Shown piece by piece: positions 1 through 7,070 of a stretch of 11,413 bases of DNA (position 1 is the first letter of the stretch; every line of letters begins with the position of its first letter). The notes under the pieces are model-generated. The model was not told the DNA's origin. It saw only the letters and a list, made by a program, of their open reading frames with translations, and did no database searches. The translations under genes and the position numbers were made by a program. Origin of the DNA: Croceibacterium_A sp966112795 (GTDB lineage: Bacteria > Pseudomonadota > Alphaproteobacteria > Sphingomonadales > Sphingomonadaceae). The DNA is taken from contig CBHWED010000093.1 in assembly GCA_966112795.1 (NCBI GenBank), positions 1 to 11,413 on the forward strand. Direction: 5' to 3'.

Positions 1-1021
1 GGCTCTCGGTCAGCTGGCTGGCGAGGCGCACGTTCTGGCCGCGGCGGCCGATCGCCAGCGACAGCTGGTCGTCGGGCACGACGACCTCGATGCGGCTCTC
101 TTCCTCGTCGAGCACCACGCGGCTGACCGTCGCCGGCTGCAGCGCGTTGACGACGAACGTCGCGGTGTCCTCGGACCAGGGAATGATGTCGATCTTCTCG
201 CCCTGGAGCTCCTGGACCACCGCCTGGACGCGGCTGCCCTTCATGCCGACGCAGGCGCCGACCGGGTCGATGCTCGAGTCGCGGCTGATCACGCCGATCT
301 TGGCGCGCGAGCCCGGGTCGCGGGCGGCCGCCTTGATCTCGATGATGTTGTCGTAGATCTCGGGCACTTCCTGCGCGAACAGCTTCTTCATGAACTCGGG
401 GTGCGCGCGGCTCAGGAAGATCTGCGGACCGCGGTTGTTGCGTTCGACCTTCATGATCAGCGCGCGGACGCGCTCGCCGACGCGGGCGGCCTCGCGCGGG
501 ATCTGCTGGTCGCGGCGGATCACGCCCTCGGCGCGGCCCAGGTTGACGATCACGTGGCCGAACTCGACCGACTTGATCACGCCGGTGATGATCTCGCCGG
601 CGCGATCCTTGAATTCCTCGTACTGGCGCTCGCGCTCGGCATCGCGGACCTTCTGGAAGATCACCTGCTTGGCGCTCTGCGCGTCGATGCGGCCGAGATC
701 GACCGGCGGCAGCGGATCGACGATGAAATCGCCGATCTGAGCGCCCGGCTGCAGCTTTTCGGCCTGCTTCTGATCGACCTGCTTGAAGTAGTCCTCGACC
801 ACCTCAACTACCTCGACGACGCGCCACAGGCGCAAGTCGCCGGTCATGGGGTCGAGCTTGGCGCGGATATCGTTCTCCGCGCCATACCGCGCGCGGGCGG
901 CCTTCTGGATCGCCTCTTCCATCGCCTCGATGACGATCGCCTTGTCGATCATCTTCTCGGTGGCGACCGAGGTCGCGATCGCGAGCAGCTCGGCCTTGTT
1001 GGCGGAAATCGGACTCGCCAT
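1..1021 (-). CDS. nusA: Transcription termination/antitermination factor NusA (3' part cut off by window edge)
   Basis: NusA binds RNA polymerase and nascent RNA and modulates pausing, termination and antitermination in the cytoplasm. About 340 codons from the start are present. In order they show the N-terminal polymerase-binding domain (roughly residues 1-135, beginning MASPISANKAELLAIA), the S1 domain (about 140-205, with GEIITGVIKSVEFG), and KH1 with its glycine loop (GACVGMKGSRV, near 255-263). KH2 begins just before the edge (AIGRRGQNVRLA, near 322-333). The rest of KH2 and any C-terminal repeats lie outside the window. The ATG shares one base with the rimP stop (TGATG), so translation is probably coupled. 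The rimP-nusA order is the conserved bacterial one, usually continuing to infB. Identification is very secure. Confidence 0.97.
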   Translation of the reverse strand, partial: MASPISANKAELLAIATSVATEKMIDKAIVIEAMEEAIQKAARARYGAENDIRAKLDPMTGDLRLWRVVEVVEVVEDYFKQVDQKQAEKLQPGAQIGDFIVDPLPPVDLGRIDAQSAKQVIFQKVRDAERERQYEEFKDRAGEIITGVIKSVEFGHVIVNLGRAEGVIRRDQQIPREAARVGERVRALIMKVERNNRGPQIFLSRAHPEFMKKLFAQEVPEIYDNIIEIKAAARDPGSRAKIGVISRDSSIDPVGACVGMKGSRVQAVVQELQGEKIDIIPWSEDTATFVVNALQPATVSRVVLDEEESRIEVVVPDDQLSLAIGRRGQNVRLASQLTES

Positions 1022-1599
1022 CAGTCTTCTGCCTTCTCTTCTTCCAGATCTTCGAGTTCTTCGACACCGCTCGTATCGAGCGGGCGGGTGGCGGCGATGA
1101 GCTTGTCGGTCAGGACCAGCTTCGCCGAATGAATTTGCGCCAGCGGCACCTCGATGCGGCCGGCCTTGCGGTCCTCGACCGCGACGGTCTCGCCGTCGAT
1201 GCCGACCAGCTCGCCGCGCAGCTTGCGGTGGTCGCCAACCGGCTCGTTGAGCGAGAGGTTGACCTCGTGTCCGGCCCAGTTCGCGTAGTCCTTGGCGCGG
1301 GTCAGCGGACGGTCGATGCCCGGCGAGCTGACTTCGAGGTTGTAGGCGCCGTGGATCAGCTCCTCGCCCGCGTCCTCGATCGCATCGATCCGGTCCGACA
1401 CGCGGCGCGACAGCGCCATGCACTGCTCGACCACGAGCTGGCCGGTCGCCGGATCCTCGGCCATGACCTGCAGCGTCCGCTCGTCGCCCGAGCCGCTGAG
1501 CTTGACGCGCACGAGCTCGAAGCCGAGCGCCGTGGCCTCGGGTTCGATCACTTCAATCAGGCGCGCGATATCCGCCACCGGGTCTCCGCTTGCTGACAT
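1021..1599 (-). CDS. rimP: Ribosome maturation factor RimP
   Basis: RimP assists maturation of the 30S ribosomal subunit. The 192-residue product has the family hallmark YNLEVSSPGIDRPLT at about 86-100, preceded by the N-terminal alpha/beta domain and followed by the Sm-like C-terminal domain (RGELVGIDGETVAVED, about 128-143). It ends in a very acidic tail rich in Glu and Asp (about 179-192), longer than in the E. coli protein. The ATG at 1597-1599 (MSASGDPVADIARL) is chosen because family similarity begins there. The frame stays open upstream to 1704, but that extra stretch (Arg/Gly/Ala-rich) looks non-coding. No strong ribosome site precedes the ATG. It is the first gene of the rimP-nusA unit. 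Confidence 0.95.
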   Translation of the reverse strand: MSASGDPVADIARLIEVIEPEATALGFELVRVKLSGSGDERTLQVMAEDPATGQLVVEQCMALSRRVSDRIDAIEDAGEELIHGAYNLEVSSPGIDRPLTRAKDYANWAGHEVNLSLNEPVGDHRKLRGELVGIDGETVAVEDRKAGRIEVPLAQIHSAKLVLTDKLIAATRPLDTSGVEELEDLEEEKAED

Positions 1600-1647
1600 G
1601 TTCGGCAATGGTGTCCGGTGCCGGCCCCTTGCGGCGCCAGCCCCACC

Positions 1648-1704
1648 TTGTCGCGACAATGTCGGGATGGAGGCGCAGATAAGCGCTGCGACACGGAAAG
1701 GCAA
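1648..1704 (-). promoter_or_regulatory. Candidate promoter and palindrome upstream of rimP
   Basis: On the minus strand a weak sigma70-like pair can be read: TTGCCT (1699-1704), a 16-base spacer, then TTATCT (1677-1682). This would start transcription near 1670 and give a leader of about 70 bases before rimP. Inside that leader lies a perfect 12-base palindrome, TTGTCGCGACAA (1648-1659), which could be an operator or chance in GC-rich DNA. The -10 match is poor, so this is tentative. Confidence 0.3.
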
Positions 1705-1731
1705 GCGCGAGATGCAGCGGCGTTGCGTGCC

Positions 1732-2364
1732 CTAGAATGCGGCCCTGTCGGCGCCCTGCGGGAAGCTTGGGCCCGGTCCGATCCAGGCGCGCATTTCGGC
1801 GGCGGTGAGCCACCGCGCGCCGTGGTTCGGGGCCGAGTTGGTCATCGCATAGAACGCCTTCGCCTGCCCCGCGCTCATGCCCATGTCGCCGTAATAAGTC
1901 AGGTACTGGCGATGCAGCGGCGAGCTCGGGGCGAAATCGCTCGCCTCGCGGCCATCGAAATAGCGCCAGGCGTGGACCACGAACTGGGCGCCGTCGGCGA
2001 TCTCGCGGTGTTCGGCGGCGACGAGCAGGTCGACGGCCCCCGAGCGGACCGAGGCCCAAGGCGGCACGTAGGCGTCGAGATGCGCGGCGCGGATCAGGCG
2101 GCCGAGCGCGAGGTTGGACGCATCGTCGCGCGTGCCCGGGCATTTGACGAAGAACAGCATCGAGACTTGCGGATGCGCGCGCATCATCGCGCGGAACGCC
2201 GCCGGCGAGCGTACGTCGGTGCTTCCGACCAGCGCCGCGGTGCGCTCGTCGATGACCACGAACGGCCCGTAGGCGGGGACCATGACGACCTGGCTGACTT
2301 GCGCGTGCGCGGACAGCGACAGCATGCAGACGAACAGCACAAACAGACGGACCAGCGAGCGCAT
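1732..2364 (-). CDS. Secreted protein with ClpP/crotonase-like fold signature (COG3904-like, function unknown)
   Basis: The 210-residue product starts with a clear Sec signal peptide: two Arg near the N terminus, a hydrophobic core at about 5-17, and likely cleavage after AHA at 19-21. The mature part carries GPFVVIDERTAALVG (33-47), CPGTRDD (75-81), SVRSGAVDLLVA (105-116) and AQFVVHAW (126-133). The layout of a strand, a Ser-containing helix (Ser108) and a later His131 recalls ClpP/crotonase-fold periplasmic proteins grouped as COG3904; automated annotation may call such proteins alpha/beta hydrolase. Serine hydrolase activity is an inference and no substrate can be named. It lies in the same direction as pspF but 236 bases downstream, so it is probably a separate unit. 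A weak promoter-like pair (TTGTGA 2424-2429; CATAAG around 2400-2405, minus strand) precedes it. Confidence 0.7.
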   Translation of the reverse strand: MRSLVRLFVLFVCMLSLSAHAQVSQVVMVPAYGPFVVIDERTAALVGSTDVRSPAAFRAMMRAHPQVSMLFFVKCPGTRDDASNLALGRLIRAAHLDAYVPPWASVRSGAVDLLVAAEHREIADGAQFVVHAWRYFDGREASDFAPSSPLHRQYLTYYGDMGMSAGQAKAFYAMTNSAPNHGARWLTAAEMRAWIGPGPSFPQGADRAAF

Positions 2365-2600
2365 CGGGCCAGACCTCGGCTTTACCCGAAAGAGACCAGC
2401 TTATGCTGTCCGCGCCCGCACCGTCACAATCCGGGTAGGCCCCGGCGTGCTCGTGAAATAAACCCTGAAGTAGATCGTCGGGTTATCGGGGTATTTTCCC
2501 TAAGCCTACAGACACGCCGATATCCCTCGACTTGACATGATCGGCTCGACGATCCCGTACGATTCGTCGGTATTCTTTACACCTGAATTCCGGCAACGAC
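2365..2600. other. Intergenic region between pspF and the secreted-protein gene
   Basis: No convincing gene is seen here. The region is less GC-rich than its surroundings. It holds an inverted repeat (CGACGA 2547-2552 with TCGTCG 2564-2569, 11-base loop) soon after the pspF stop on the minus strand. The repeat is not followed by a U-run, so it is at best a weak terminator. The promoter-like pair for the downstream minus-strand gene is at about 2400-2429. Confidence 0.5.
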
Positions 2601-3638
<1,038 letters not shown>

Positions 3639-3644
3639 GCCCAA

Positions 3645-3674
3645 GTTATAGCGAAAAGCCCCACATGCTGGCAA
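3645..3674 (-). promoter_or_regulatory. Candidate sigma70-type promoter of pspF, possibly leaderless
   Basis: On the minus strand, TTGCCA (3669-3674), an 18-base spacer and TATAAC (3645-3650) match the -35/-10 consensus at five of six bases each. The last base of the -10 lies only six bases before the A of the pspF ATG, so transcription would begin at or next to the start codon. No ribosome-binding site is visible between them, which fits a leaderless message. The -35 lies inside the repeated CCACATGC region, allowing autorepression by bound PspF, as known in E. coli. Confidence 0.55.
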
Positions 3675-3700
3675 TCTTCACCACATGCCATTGTGCAAAA
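3661..3700. promoter_or_regulatory. Candidate PspF upstream activating sequences (two direct repeats, 20-base period)
   Basis: CCACATGC occurs at 3661-3668 and again at 3681-3688, exactly 20 bases apart (about two helical turns). Related bases follow each copy (TGGCAAT in the first, CATTGTGC in the second). The pair sits roughly 65-105 bases upstream of the predicted sigma54 start, the usual distance for an enhancer. It overlaps the pspF -35. Assignment to PspF is by position, since the UAS consensus of this lineage is not known to me. Confidence 0.4.
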
Positions 3701-3738
3701 GACGCCGCGAACCTCACATTTCCCGCATTTTCGCGAAT

Positions 3739-3754
3739 TGGCACGCTCCTTGCT
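3739..3754 (+). promoter_or_regulatory. Sigma54 (-24/-12) promoter of the psp operon
   Basis: TGGCACG (3739-3745), four bases, then TTGCT (3750-3754) is a perfect match to the sigma54 consensus TGGCACG-N4-TTGCW. The invariant GG (3740-3741) and GC (3752-3753) are spaced correctly. Transcription should start near 3765, about 30 bases before the first small gene, whose AGGAGG is at 3780-3785. Its position between divergent pspF and pspA supports PspF control. Confidence 0.92.
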
Positions 3755-3795
3755 CCTTGGCCGGCATACAGTTTGGACCAGGAGGTTATCTCGCC

Positions 3796-3951
3796 ATGTA
3801 CGACCGCGAATTCTTCACCAGCAAGCTCGGCTTCGCCGCGCTGGTGAGCGTCGCCGCGATGGTCACGTTCAACGTGTTCGCGCTGACCTATCAGCTCGAC
3901 GCGACGGCCGAGACGGTCGTCGCCACGACGCCGGTGGTGGAGCTCGCATGA
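3796..3951 (+). CDS. 51-residue single-pass membrane peptide, first gene of the psp operon
   Basis: I do not recognise this protein. It has an ideal ribosome site (AGGAGG 3780-3785, ten bases before the ATG) and is the first gene after the sigma54 promoter. The N terminus is charged (MYDREFFTSK), followed by one hydrophobic helix at about residues 11-31. The 20-residue tail is acidic to neutral and rich in Ala, Thr and Val (about 32-51). The Arg and Lys before the helix suggest N-in/C-out, opposite to PspB. The stop overlaps an in-frame upstream ATG of pspA as ATGA (3948-3951), implying translational coupling. By position it could be a membrane adaptor or small regulator of the Psp response, comparable only in size to PspD-like accessory peptides. 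Function is unknown. Confidence 0.75.
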   Translation: MYDREFFTSKLGFAALVSVAAMVTFNVFALTYQLDATAETVVATTPVVELA

Positions 3952-4106
3952 CGCGTGACGACGATCCGCTGACCCCGATCGGGGGTGGCGGGGCCCGCCG
4001 CGTCTCGCGTCTCGACCGCGAGATCGAACGGCTGCGCACCAGCCCGACGCCGGCGAGCAACTCGACACTCGATTCCGTCAATACCTTCGTTTCTGGAGTA
4101 CCCTGG
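3948..4106 (+). other. In-frame 53-codon N-terminal extension upstream of the usual PspA start
   Basis: An ATG at 3948 overlaps the stop of the 51-residue gene (ATGA) and reads without a stop into pspA. It adds 53 residues (MTRDDDPLTPIGGGGARRVS, then LDREIERLRTSPTP and a Ser/Thr/Val stretch). The first two thirds have the high third-position GC of real coding sequence; the last ten or so codons do not. A GC-rich hairpin (GGCGG/CCGCC, 3987-3999) lies near its start. It could encode a longer PspA isoform or be a leader between genes. Confidence 0.4.
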
Positions 4107-4796
4107 ATGGGCATCTTTTCCCGTACCCGCGACATCATCGCCGCCAACTTCAACGACCTGCTCGACCAGGCCGACGACCCGGCCAAGATGATCCGGATGA
4201 TCATCCTCGAGATGGAGGAGACGCTGGTCGAAGTGCGGGCGAGCGCGGCGCGCACGATCGCGGACCAGAAGGAAATGCACCGCCACACGGTCAAGCTCGA
4301 GCGGCTTCAGGCCGACTGGGGCGAGAAGGCCCAGCTGGCGCTGAGCAAGGACCGCGAGGACCTCGCCCGCGCGGCGCTGGTCGAGAAGAAGCGCTCGGCC
4401 GACATGGCCGACCAGCTCAAGCAGGAGATCGCGGTGCTCGACGATGCGCTGCGGGCCTACGAGCAGGACATCCAGAAGCTGCAGAACCGCCTGCGCGAGG
4501 CGCGCAGCCGGCAGACGCAGATCGCCGCGCGGCTCGAAAGCGCCGAGAACCGGGTCAAGCTGCGCACGCTGATGACCAACGAGCGGGTCGACGAGGCGCT
4601 CACGCGCTTCGACCAGCTCGAGCGTCGGGTCGATTACGCCGAAGGCCGCGCCGACGCGCTGTCGATCGCCGATGGCTCGGGCAAGCCGACGCTGGCCGAC
4701 GAGATCGCCGCGCTCGAGGGCGCCGACAAGATCGACGAGGAACTCGAAGAAATGAAGCGCGCGCTCGGCATGGGCGGCGAAAGCAAGGAGGGCTGA
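4107..4796 (+). CDS. pspA: Phage shock protein A (PspA/IM30/Vipp1 family, ESCRT-III-like)
   Basis: PspA is a peripheral inner-membrane protein. It oligomerises on stressed membranes to limit proton leakage and, when free, inhibits PspF. The 229-residue product starts with the family's amphipathic helix (MGIFSRTRDIIAANFNDLLD, 1-20), then DDPAKMIRMIILEMEETLVEVR (two parts, about 22-43). A long coiled coil follows (about 44-190, with KEREDLARAAL-like KDREDLARAALVEKK). It ends in a C-terminal helix (DEELEEMKRALGMG). Length and start match E. coli PspA (about 222 residues). The ATG at 4107 has GGAG at 4095-4098, eight bases upstream. A longer in-frame start at 3948 is possible and is listed separately. 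It lies under the sigma54 promoter with pspB four bases downstream. Confidence 0.95.
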   Translation: MGIFSRTRDIIAANFNDLLDQADDPAKMIRMIILEMEETLVEVRASAARTIADQKEMHRHTVKLERLQADWGEKAQLALSKDREDLARAALVEKKRSADMADQLKQEIAVLDDALRAYEQDIQKLQNRLREARSRQTQIAARLESAENRVKLRTLMTNERVDEALTRFDQLERRVDYAEGRADALSIADGSGKPTLADEIAALEGADKIDEELEEMKRALGMGGESKEG

Positions 4797-4799
4797 TCC

Positions 4800-5099
4800 G
4801 TGGGTTCCGAGATCTTCATCGTCCCGGCGATCTTCATCGGCCTGCCGTGGATCATCATGCACTACATCACCAAGTGGAAGACCGCGGCGACGATCACCAC
4901 CGACGACGAGCACCTGCTCGACGAGCTCTACCAGCTCGCCCGCCGGCTCGACGAACGGATGGACACCGTCGAGCGCCTGGTCGCCTCCGACAATCCCGAG
5001 TTCCGGCCGGCGCGCATCACGGCCGACCGCGACATCGACAACGAACCGCTGCGCGAGCTCGACCGCCTGCTCGCCGAGAAGAAGGGAACCCGCAAGTGA
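4800..5099 (+). CDS. pspB: Envelope stress response membrane protein PspB
   Basis: PspB is an inner-membrane protein that, with PspC, senses stress and recruits PspA away from PspF. The 99-residue product starts at GTG 4800, eight bases after a strong AAGGAGG (4785-4791). It has one membrane helix (about 5-22, IFIVPAIFIGLPWIIMHYI) followed by a positive patch (TKWKT). The cytoplasmic helix carries the PspB heptads LARRLDERMDTVERLVASDNPEF (two overlapping pieces, about 46-68), comparable to the Leu-zipper tail of E. coli PspB (RERIQALESILDAEHPNW, from memory). It is about 25 residues longer than E. coli PspB, with a second charged helix (LRELDRLLAEKK). Its stop overlaps the pspC start as GTGA. 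Confidence 0.9.
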   Translation: MGSEIFIVPAIFIGLPWIIMHYITKWKTAATITTDDEHLLDELYQLARRLDERMDTVERLVASDNPEFRPARITADRDIDNEPLRELDRLLAEKKGTRK

Positions 5100-5473
5100 A
5101 CACCCCTCGCACCACGCTTTACCGCGACAAGCAGAACGCCAAGCTGATGGGCGTCTGCGCGGGCATCGCCGACTACACGGGGGTCAACGCCTTCTGGGTC
5201 CGGATGGCTGCGCTGATGCTGTGCTTCATGACCAGCGGCGGGATCATCCCGTTCTACTTCATCGCCGGCCTGGCGCTGAACAAGAAGCCCGACGACCTCT
5301 ACGTCGACCACGACGAGCAGAAGTACTGGCAGCGGGTCCGCCAGAGCCCCGCGCGCACCGCACGCGAGGTCCGCTCGCGGTTCCGCGACATCGACCGTCG
5401 GCTGGCCGAGGTCGAGACCTACTACGTGACCAGCAACCCGCGCCTGTCGGCCGAGATCGAACGGCTGCGCTGA
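5096..5473 (+). CDS. pspC: Envelope stress response membrane protein PspC
   Basis: PspC is the partner of PspB in the membrane sensor and binds PspA under stress. The 125-residue product starts at GTG 5096, overlapping the pspB stop. The PspC domain is clear: LYRDKQNAKLMGVCAGIADY (8-27), TGVNAFWVRMAALMLCF (28-44) and a hydrophobic helix ending at ALNKKP (about 59-64). The C-terminal cytoplasmic part is a coiled coil ending RLAEVETYYVTSNPRLSAEI and then ERLR. This tail has the same spacing of Arg, Leu/Val-Glu, Val-Thr, Leu and Ile-Glu-x-Leu-Arg as the eight small proteins encoded just downstream. The family assignment is secure. Confidence 0.95.
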   Translation: MNTPRTTLYRDKQNAKLMGVCAGIADYTGVNAFWVRMAALMLCFMTSGGIIPFYFIAGLALNKKPDDLYVDHDEQKYWQRVRQSPARTAREVRSRFRDIDRRLAEVETYYVTSNPRLSAEIERLR

Positions 5474-5495
5474 GCACCTGGAGGAGTTGGGACCG

Positions 5496-5768
5496 ATGTT
5501 CGATGCAGGCCTGCTGATCTTCCTCGCACCGTTTCTGATGGTCGTGGGAATCGTCTGGGTCCGCAGCCAGGCGCAGCTCGAGGAGAAGCGGATCGCCGCC
5601 GGCATGTCCGCGCGCGGGAAGGCCGATCCGCAGCAGACGAAGCAGATCGCCGAGCTGCAGGAGCGGGTGCGGGTGCTCGAACGGATCGTGACCGAGGGCG
5701 GCTACGACCTCGCCTCGCAGATCGAGGCGCTGCGCGAGCGGCCGGCCGAATTGGAACGCCAGCGCTGA
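5496..5768 (+). CDS. PspB-like array protein 1 (membrane helix plus coiled-coil tail)
   Basis: First of eight small related genes after pspC, 22 bases behind it, with GAGGAG (5481-5486) nine bases before the ATG. The 90-residue product has one membrane helix (about 3-22, AGLLIFLAPFLMVVGIVWV), a charged linker (RSQAQLEEKR), then the module ELQERVRVLERIVTEGGYDL (about 53-72) and SQIEALRERP (about 74-83). Positive residues after the helix suggest the coiled coil is cytoplasmic, as in PspB. A TTG nine bases upstream is in frame but less well placed for the ribosome site. No enzyme motif is present, and a scaffold or adaptor role in the Psp response is inferred only from context and the PspB-like architecture. 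Confidence 0.85.
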   Translation: MFDAGLLIFLAPFLMVVGIVWVRSQAQLEEKRIAAGMSARGKADPQQTKQIAELQERVRVLERIVTEGGYDLASQIEALRERPAELERQR

Positions 5769-5792
5769 GCGCGGCTGAAGGGGAATAGTCGA

Positions 5793-6101
5793 ATGGGTGA
5801 CCTCGGAATTCTGATCCCGATCATGGGCATCATCATGGGTGTCTCGATCCCGATCACCGCGATCAAGCTCAAGCATCGCGAGAAGATCGAGCAGATGCGG
5901 CTCGCGGCCGCCGCCGGTCGCGAGAGCGGCGGCGACGTGCGGCAGGACGCGCGGATCGAGGAGCTCGAGGACCGCGTGCGGGTGCTCGAGCGGATCGTCA
6001 CCGACGGCGGCTACGACCTCGCGCACAAGATCGAGGCCCTGCGCGACGAGCGTCAGCTCGACCAGCGGCTCGAGGCGTCGTCGCCGCGCGGGAGGATCTG
6101 A
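5793..6101 (+). CDS. PspB-like array protein 2 (membrane helix plus coiled-coil tail)
   Basis: The 102-residue product has a membrane helix at about 4-24 (LGILIPIMGIIMGVSIPI, then TAIKLKH). A helix IEQMRLAAAAG follows, then the array module ELEDRVRVLERIVTDGGYDL (about 57-76) and IEALRDER. The C-terminal extension is Arg/Ser-rich (RLEASSPRGRI) and absent from protein 1. The ribosome site AAGGGGA (5778-5784) is nine bases from the ATG. The stop shares a base with the next start (TGATG). The module is nearly identical to those of proteins 1 and 3 in protein and DNA. No enzymatic function is visible. Confidence 0.87.
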   Translation: MGDLGILIPIMGIIMGVSIPITAIKLKHREKIEQMRLAAAAGRESGGDVRQDARIEELEDRVRVLERIVTDGGYDLAHKIEALRDERQLDQRLEASSPRGRI

Positions 6102-6388
6102 TGGGCGAACTGATCGGCCTCGCCGCGGTGGTGGGCGTGTTCGGCATCCCGATCATCGCGATCTGGACCCAGCACCAGCGCAAGGTGCTCGAGGTCCAGG
6201 CCAAGCTCGCGGCCGAGAAGGCTGCGCAATATGCGACCGGGAACTCCGAGCTCGAGGAGCGCGTGCGCGTGCTCGAGCGGATCGTCACCGACCGCGGCTA
6301 CGACGTCGCGACGCAGATTGAGGCGCTGCGCGACCAGCGCCGGGTCGAGGAGCTTGTCGAGACCCGCGAAGCGGAAAGGAACAACTGA
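6101..6388 (+). CDS. PspB-like array protein 3 (membrane helix plus coiled-coil tail)
   Basis: The 95-residue product begins with a membrane helix (about 3-22, ELIGLAAVVGVFGIPIIAIW), then QHQRKVLEVQAKLAAEKAAQ and the module ELEERVRVLERIVTDRGYDV (about 50-69) with IEALRDQRRVEEL. It is coupled to protein 2 by TGATG, with GGGAGG (6090-6095) five bases before the ATG inside the preceding gene. It shares AEKAAQYA with protein 4 and no other member, so the two are closest paralogs. Its stop again overlaps the next start by one base. Confidence 0.87.
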   Translation: MGELIGLAAVVGVFGIPIIAIWTQHQRKVLEVQAKLAAEKAAQYATGNSELEERVRVLERIVTDRGYDVATQIEALRDQRRVEELVETREAERNN

Positions 6389-6690
6389 TGGGCCCTGGTG
6401 AAACCATTGCGCTGGTCGCGATCGTCGGCGGGCTGATCGCCGTGACGATCCTCGTCGGCACGATCTTCAAGCGGATCATGTCGTACAAGGAGAAGCAGCT
6501 CACGCTGACGGCCGACCGCACCGCCGAGAAGGCCGCGCAGTACGCCTCGCACGTCGAGCAGCTCGAAGCGCGGGTGCGCGTGCTCGAGCGCATCGCCACC
6601 GACAAGGGCGCCGACCTCGCGCAACAGATCGAGGACTTGCGCAGCGAACCCGCGGCGCAGCTCGCCCGGCCCGAGAAGGAGTTCAACTGA
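6388..6690 (+). CDS. PspB-like array protein 4 (membrane helix plus coiled-coil tail)
   Basis: The 100-residue product has a membrane helix at about 5-27 (ETIALVAIVGGLIAVTILVG), a basic stop-transfer stretch (KRIMSYKEKQ), AEKAAQYA shared with protein 3, and the module LEARVRVLERIATDKGADL (about 58-76) with IEDLRSEP. The Tyr of the GYDL turn is replaced by Ala. Start and stop both form TGATG overlaps with neighbours. Its distinct membrane segment combined with a near-constant tail suggests the sensor or anchor parts diverged while the interaction part was conserved. Confidence 0.87.
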   Translation: MGPGETIALVAIVGGLIAVTILVGTIFKRIMSYKEKQLTLTADRTAEKAAQYASHVEQLEARVRVLERIATDKGADLAQQIEDLRSEPAAQLARPEKEFN

Positions 6691-7043
6691 TGGACGTGCT
6701 GCAACAGCTGCTTCCGTACATCGGCTGGGGGATCGCCGGCATCGTCGCAGTGTCGATGGGCGGGATCCTCGCCGCGGTCCACAACACCCGGCTCAAGATC
6801 AAGCACGGCTACCCGCTCGAAGGGATGTGGGGGCAGTCGCTCAAGCCGGCGGTGACCACCGAGGCGATGGAGCGGGTCAAGCTGCTGACCCAGGAGAACG
6901 CCCAGCTGCGCGCCGAGATCGGCGCGATGCAGGACCGCCTGGCGGTGGTCGAGCGGATCGTCACCGACGGCGGCTACCGCCTCGGCCACGAGATCGAGCG
7001 GCTGCGCGACGATCCGAAGCTGGCCGACAAGGCCAAGAACTGA
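6690..7043 (+). CDS. PspB-like array protein 5 (membrane helix plus coiled-coil tail)
   Basis: At 117 residues this is the longest of the group. The membrane helix is at about 8-31 (LPYIGWGIAGIVAVSMGGIL). A linker unlike proteins 1-4 follows, with KHGYPLEGMWGQSLKP (about 39-54). A longer coiled coil (about 57-100) then includes KLLTQENAQLRAEIGAM and the module QDRLAVVERIVTDGGYRL, ending IERLRDDPKLADKAKN. KHGxP and RLAVxERIVTD are shared with protein 6, making them a subgroup. It is coupled to protein 4 by TGATG; AAGGAG lies in the end of the preceding gene. A gap of 27 bases separates it from protein 6. Confidence 0.87.
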   Translation: MDVLQQLLPYIGWGIAGIVAVSMGGILAAVHNTRLKIKHGYPLEGMWGQSLKPAVTTEAMERVKLLTQENAQLRAEIGAMQDRLAVVERIVTDGGYRLGHEIERLRDDPKLADKAKN

Positions 7044-7070
7044 ACCTGTGGACTGACGGAGTTTGGTACG

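Noticed and set aside
401..1132. Plus-strand open frame opposite nusA and rimP
   Set aside because: NusA and RimP are clearly encoded on the minus strand here, with all expected motifs.
2531..2566. TTGACA (from 2533) with TACGAT as a plus-strand promoter
   Set aside because: The spacer is about 20 bases and the only thing downstream on the plus strand is antisense to pspF.
2547..2569. Inverted repeat as Rho-independent terminator of pspF
   Set aside because: The loop is 11 bases and no U-run follows on the minus strand, so I list it only as part of the intergenic description.
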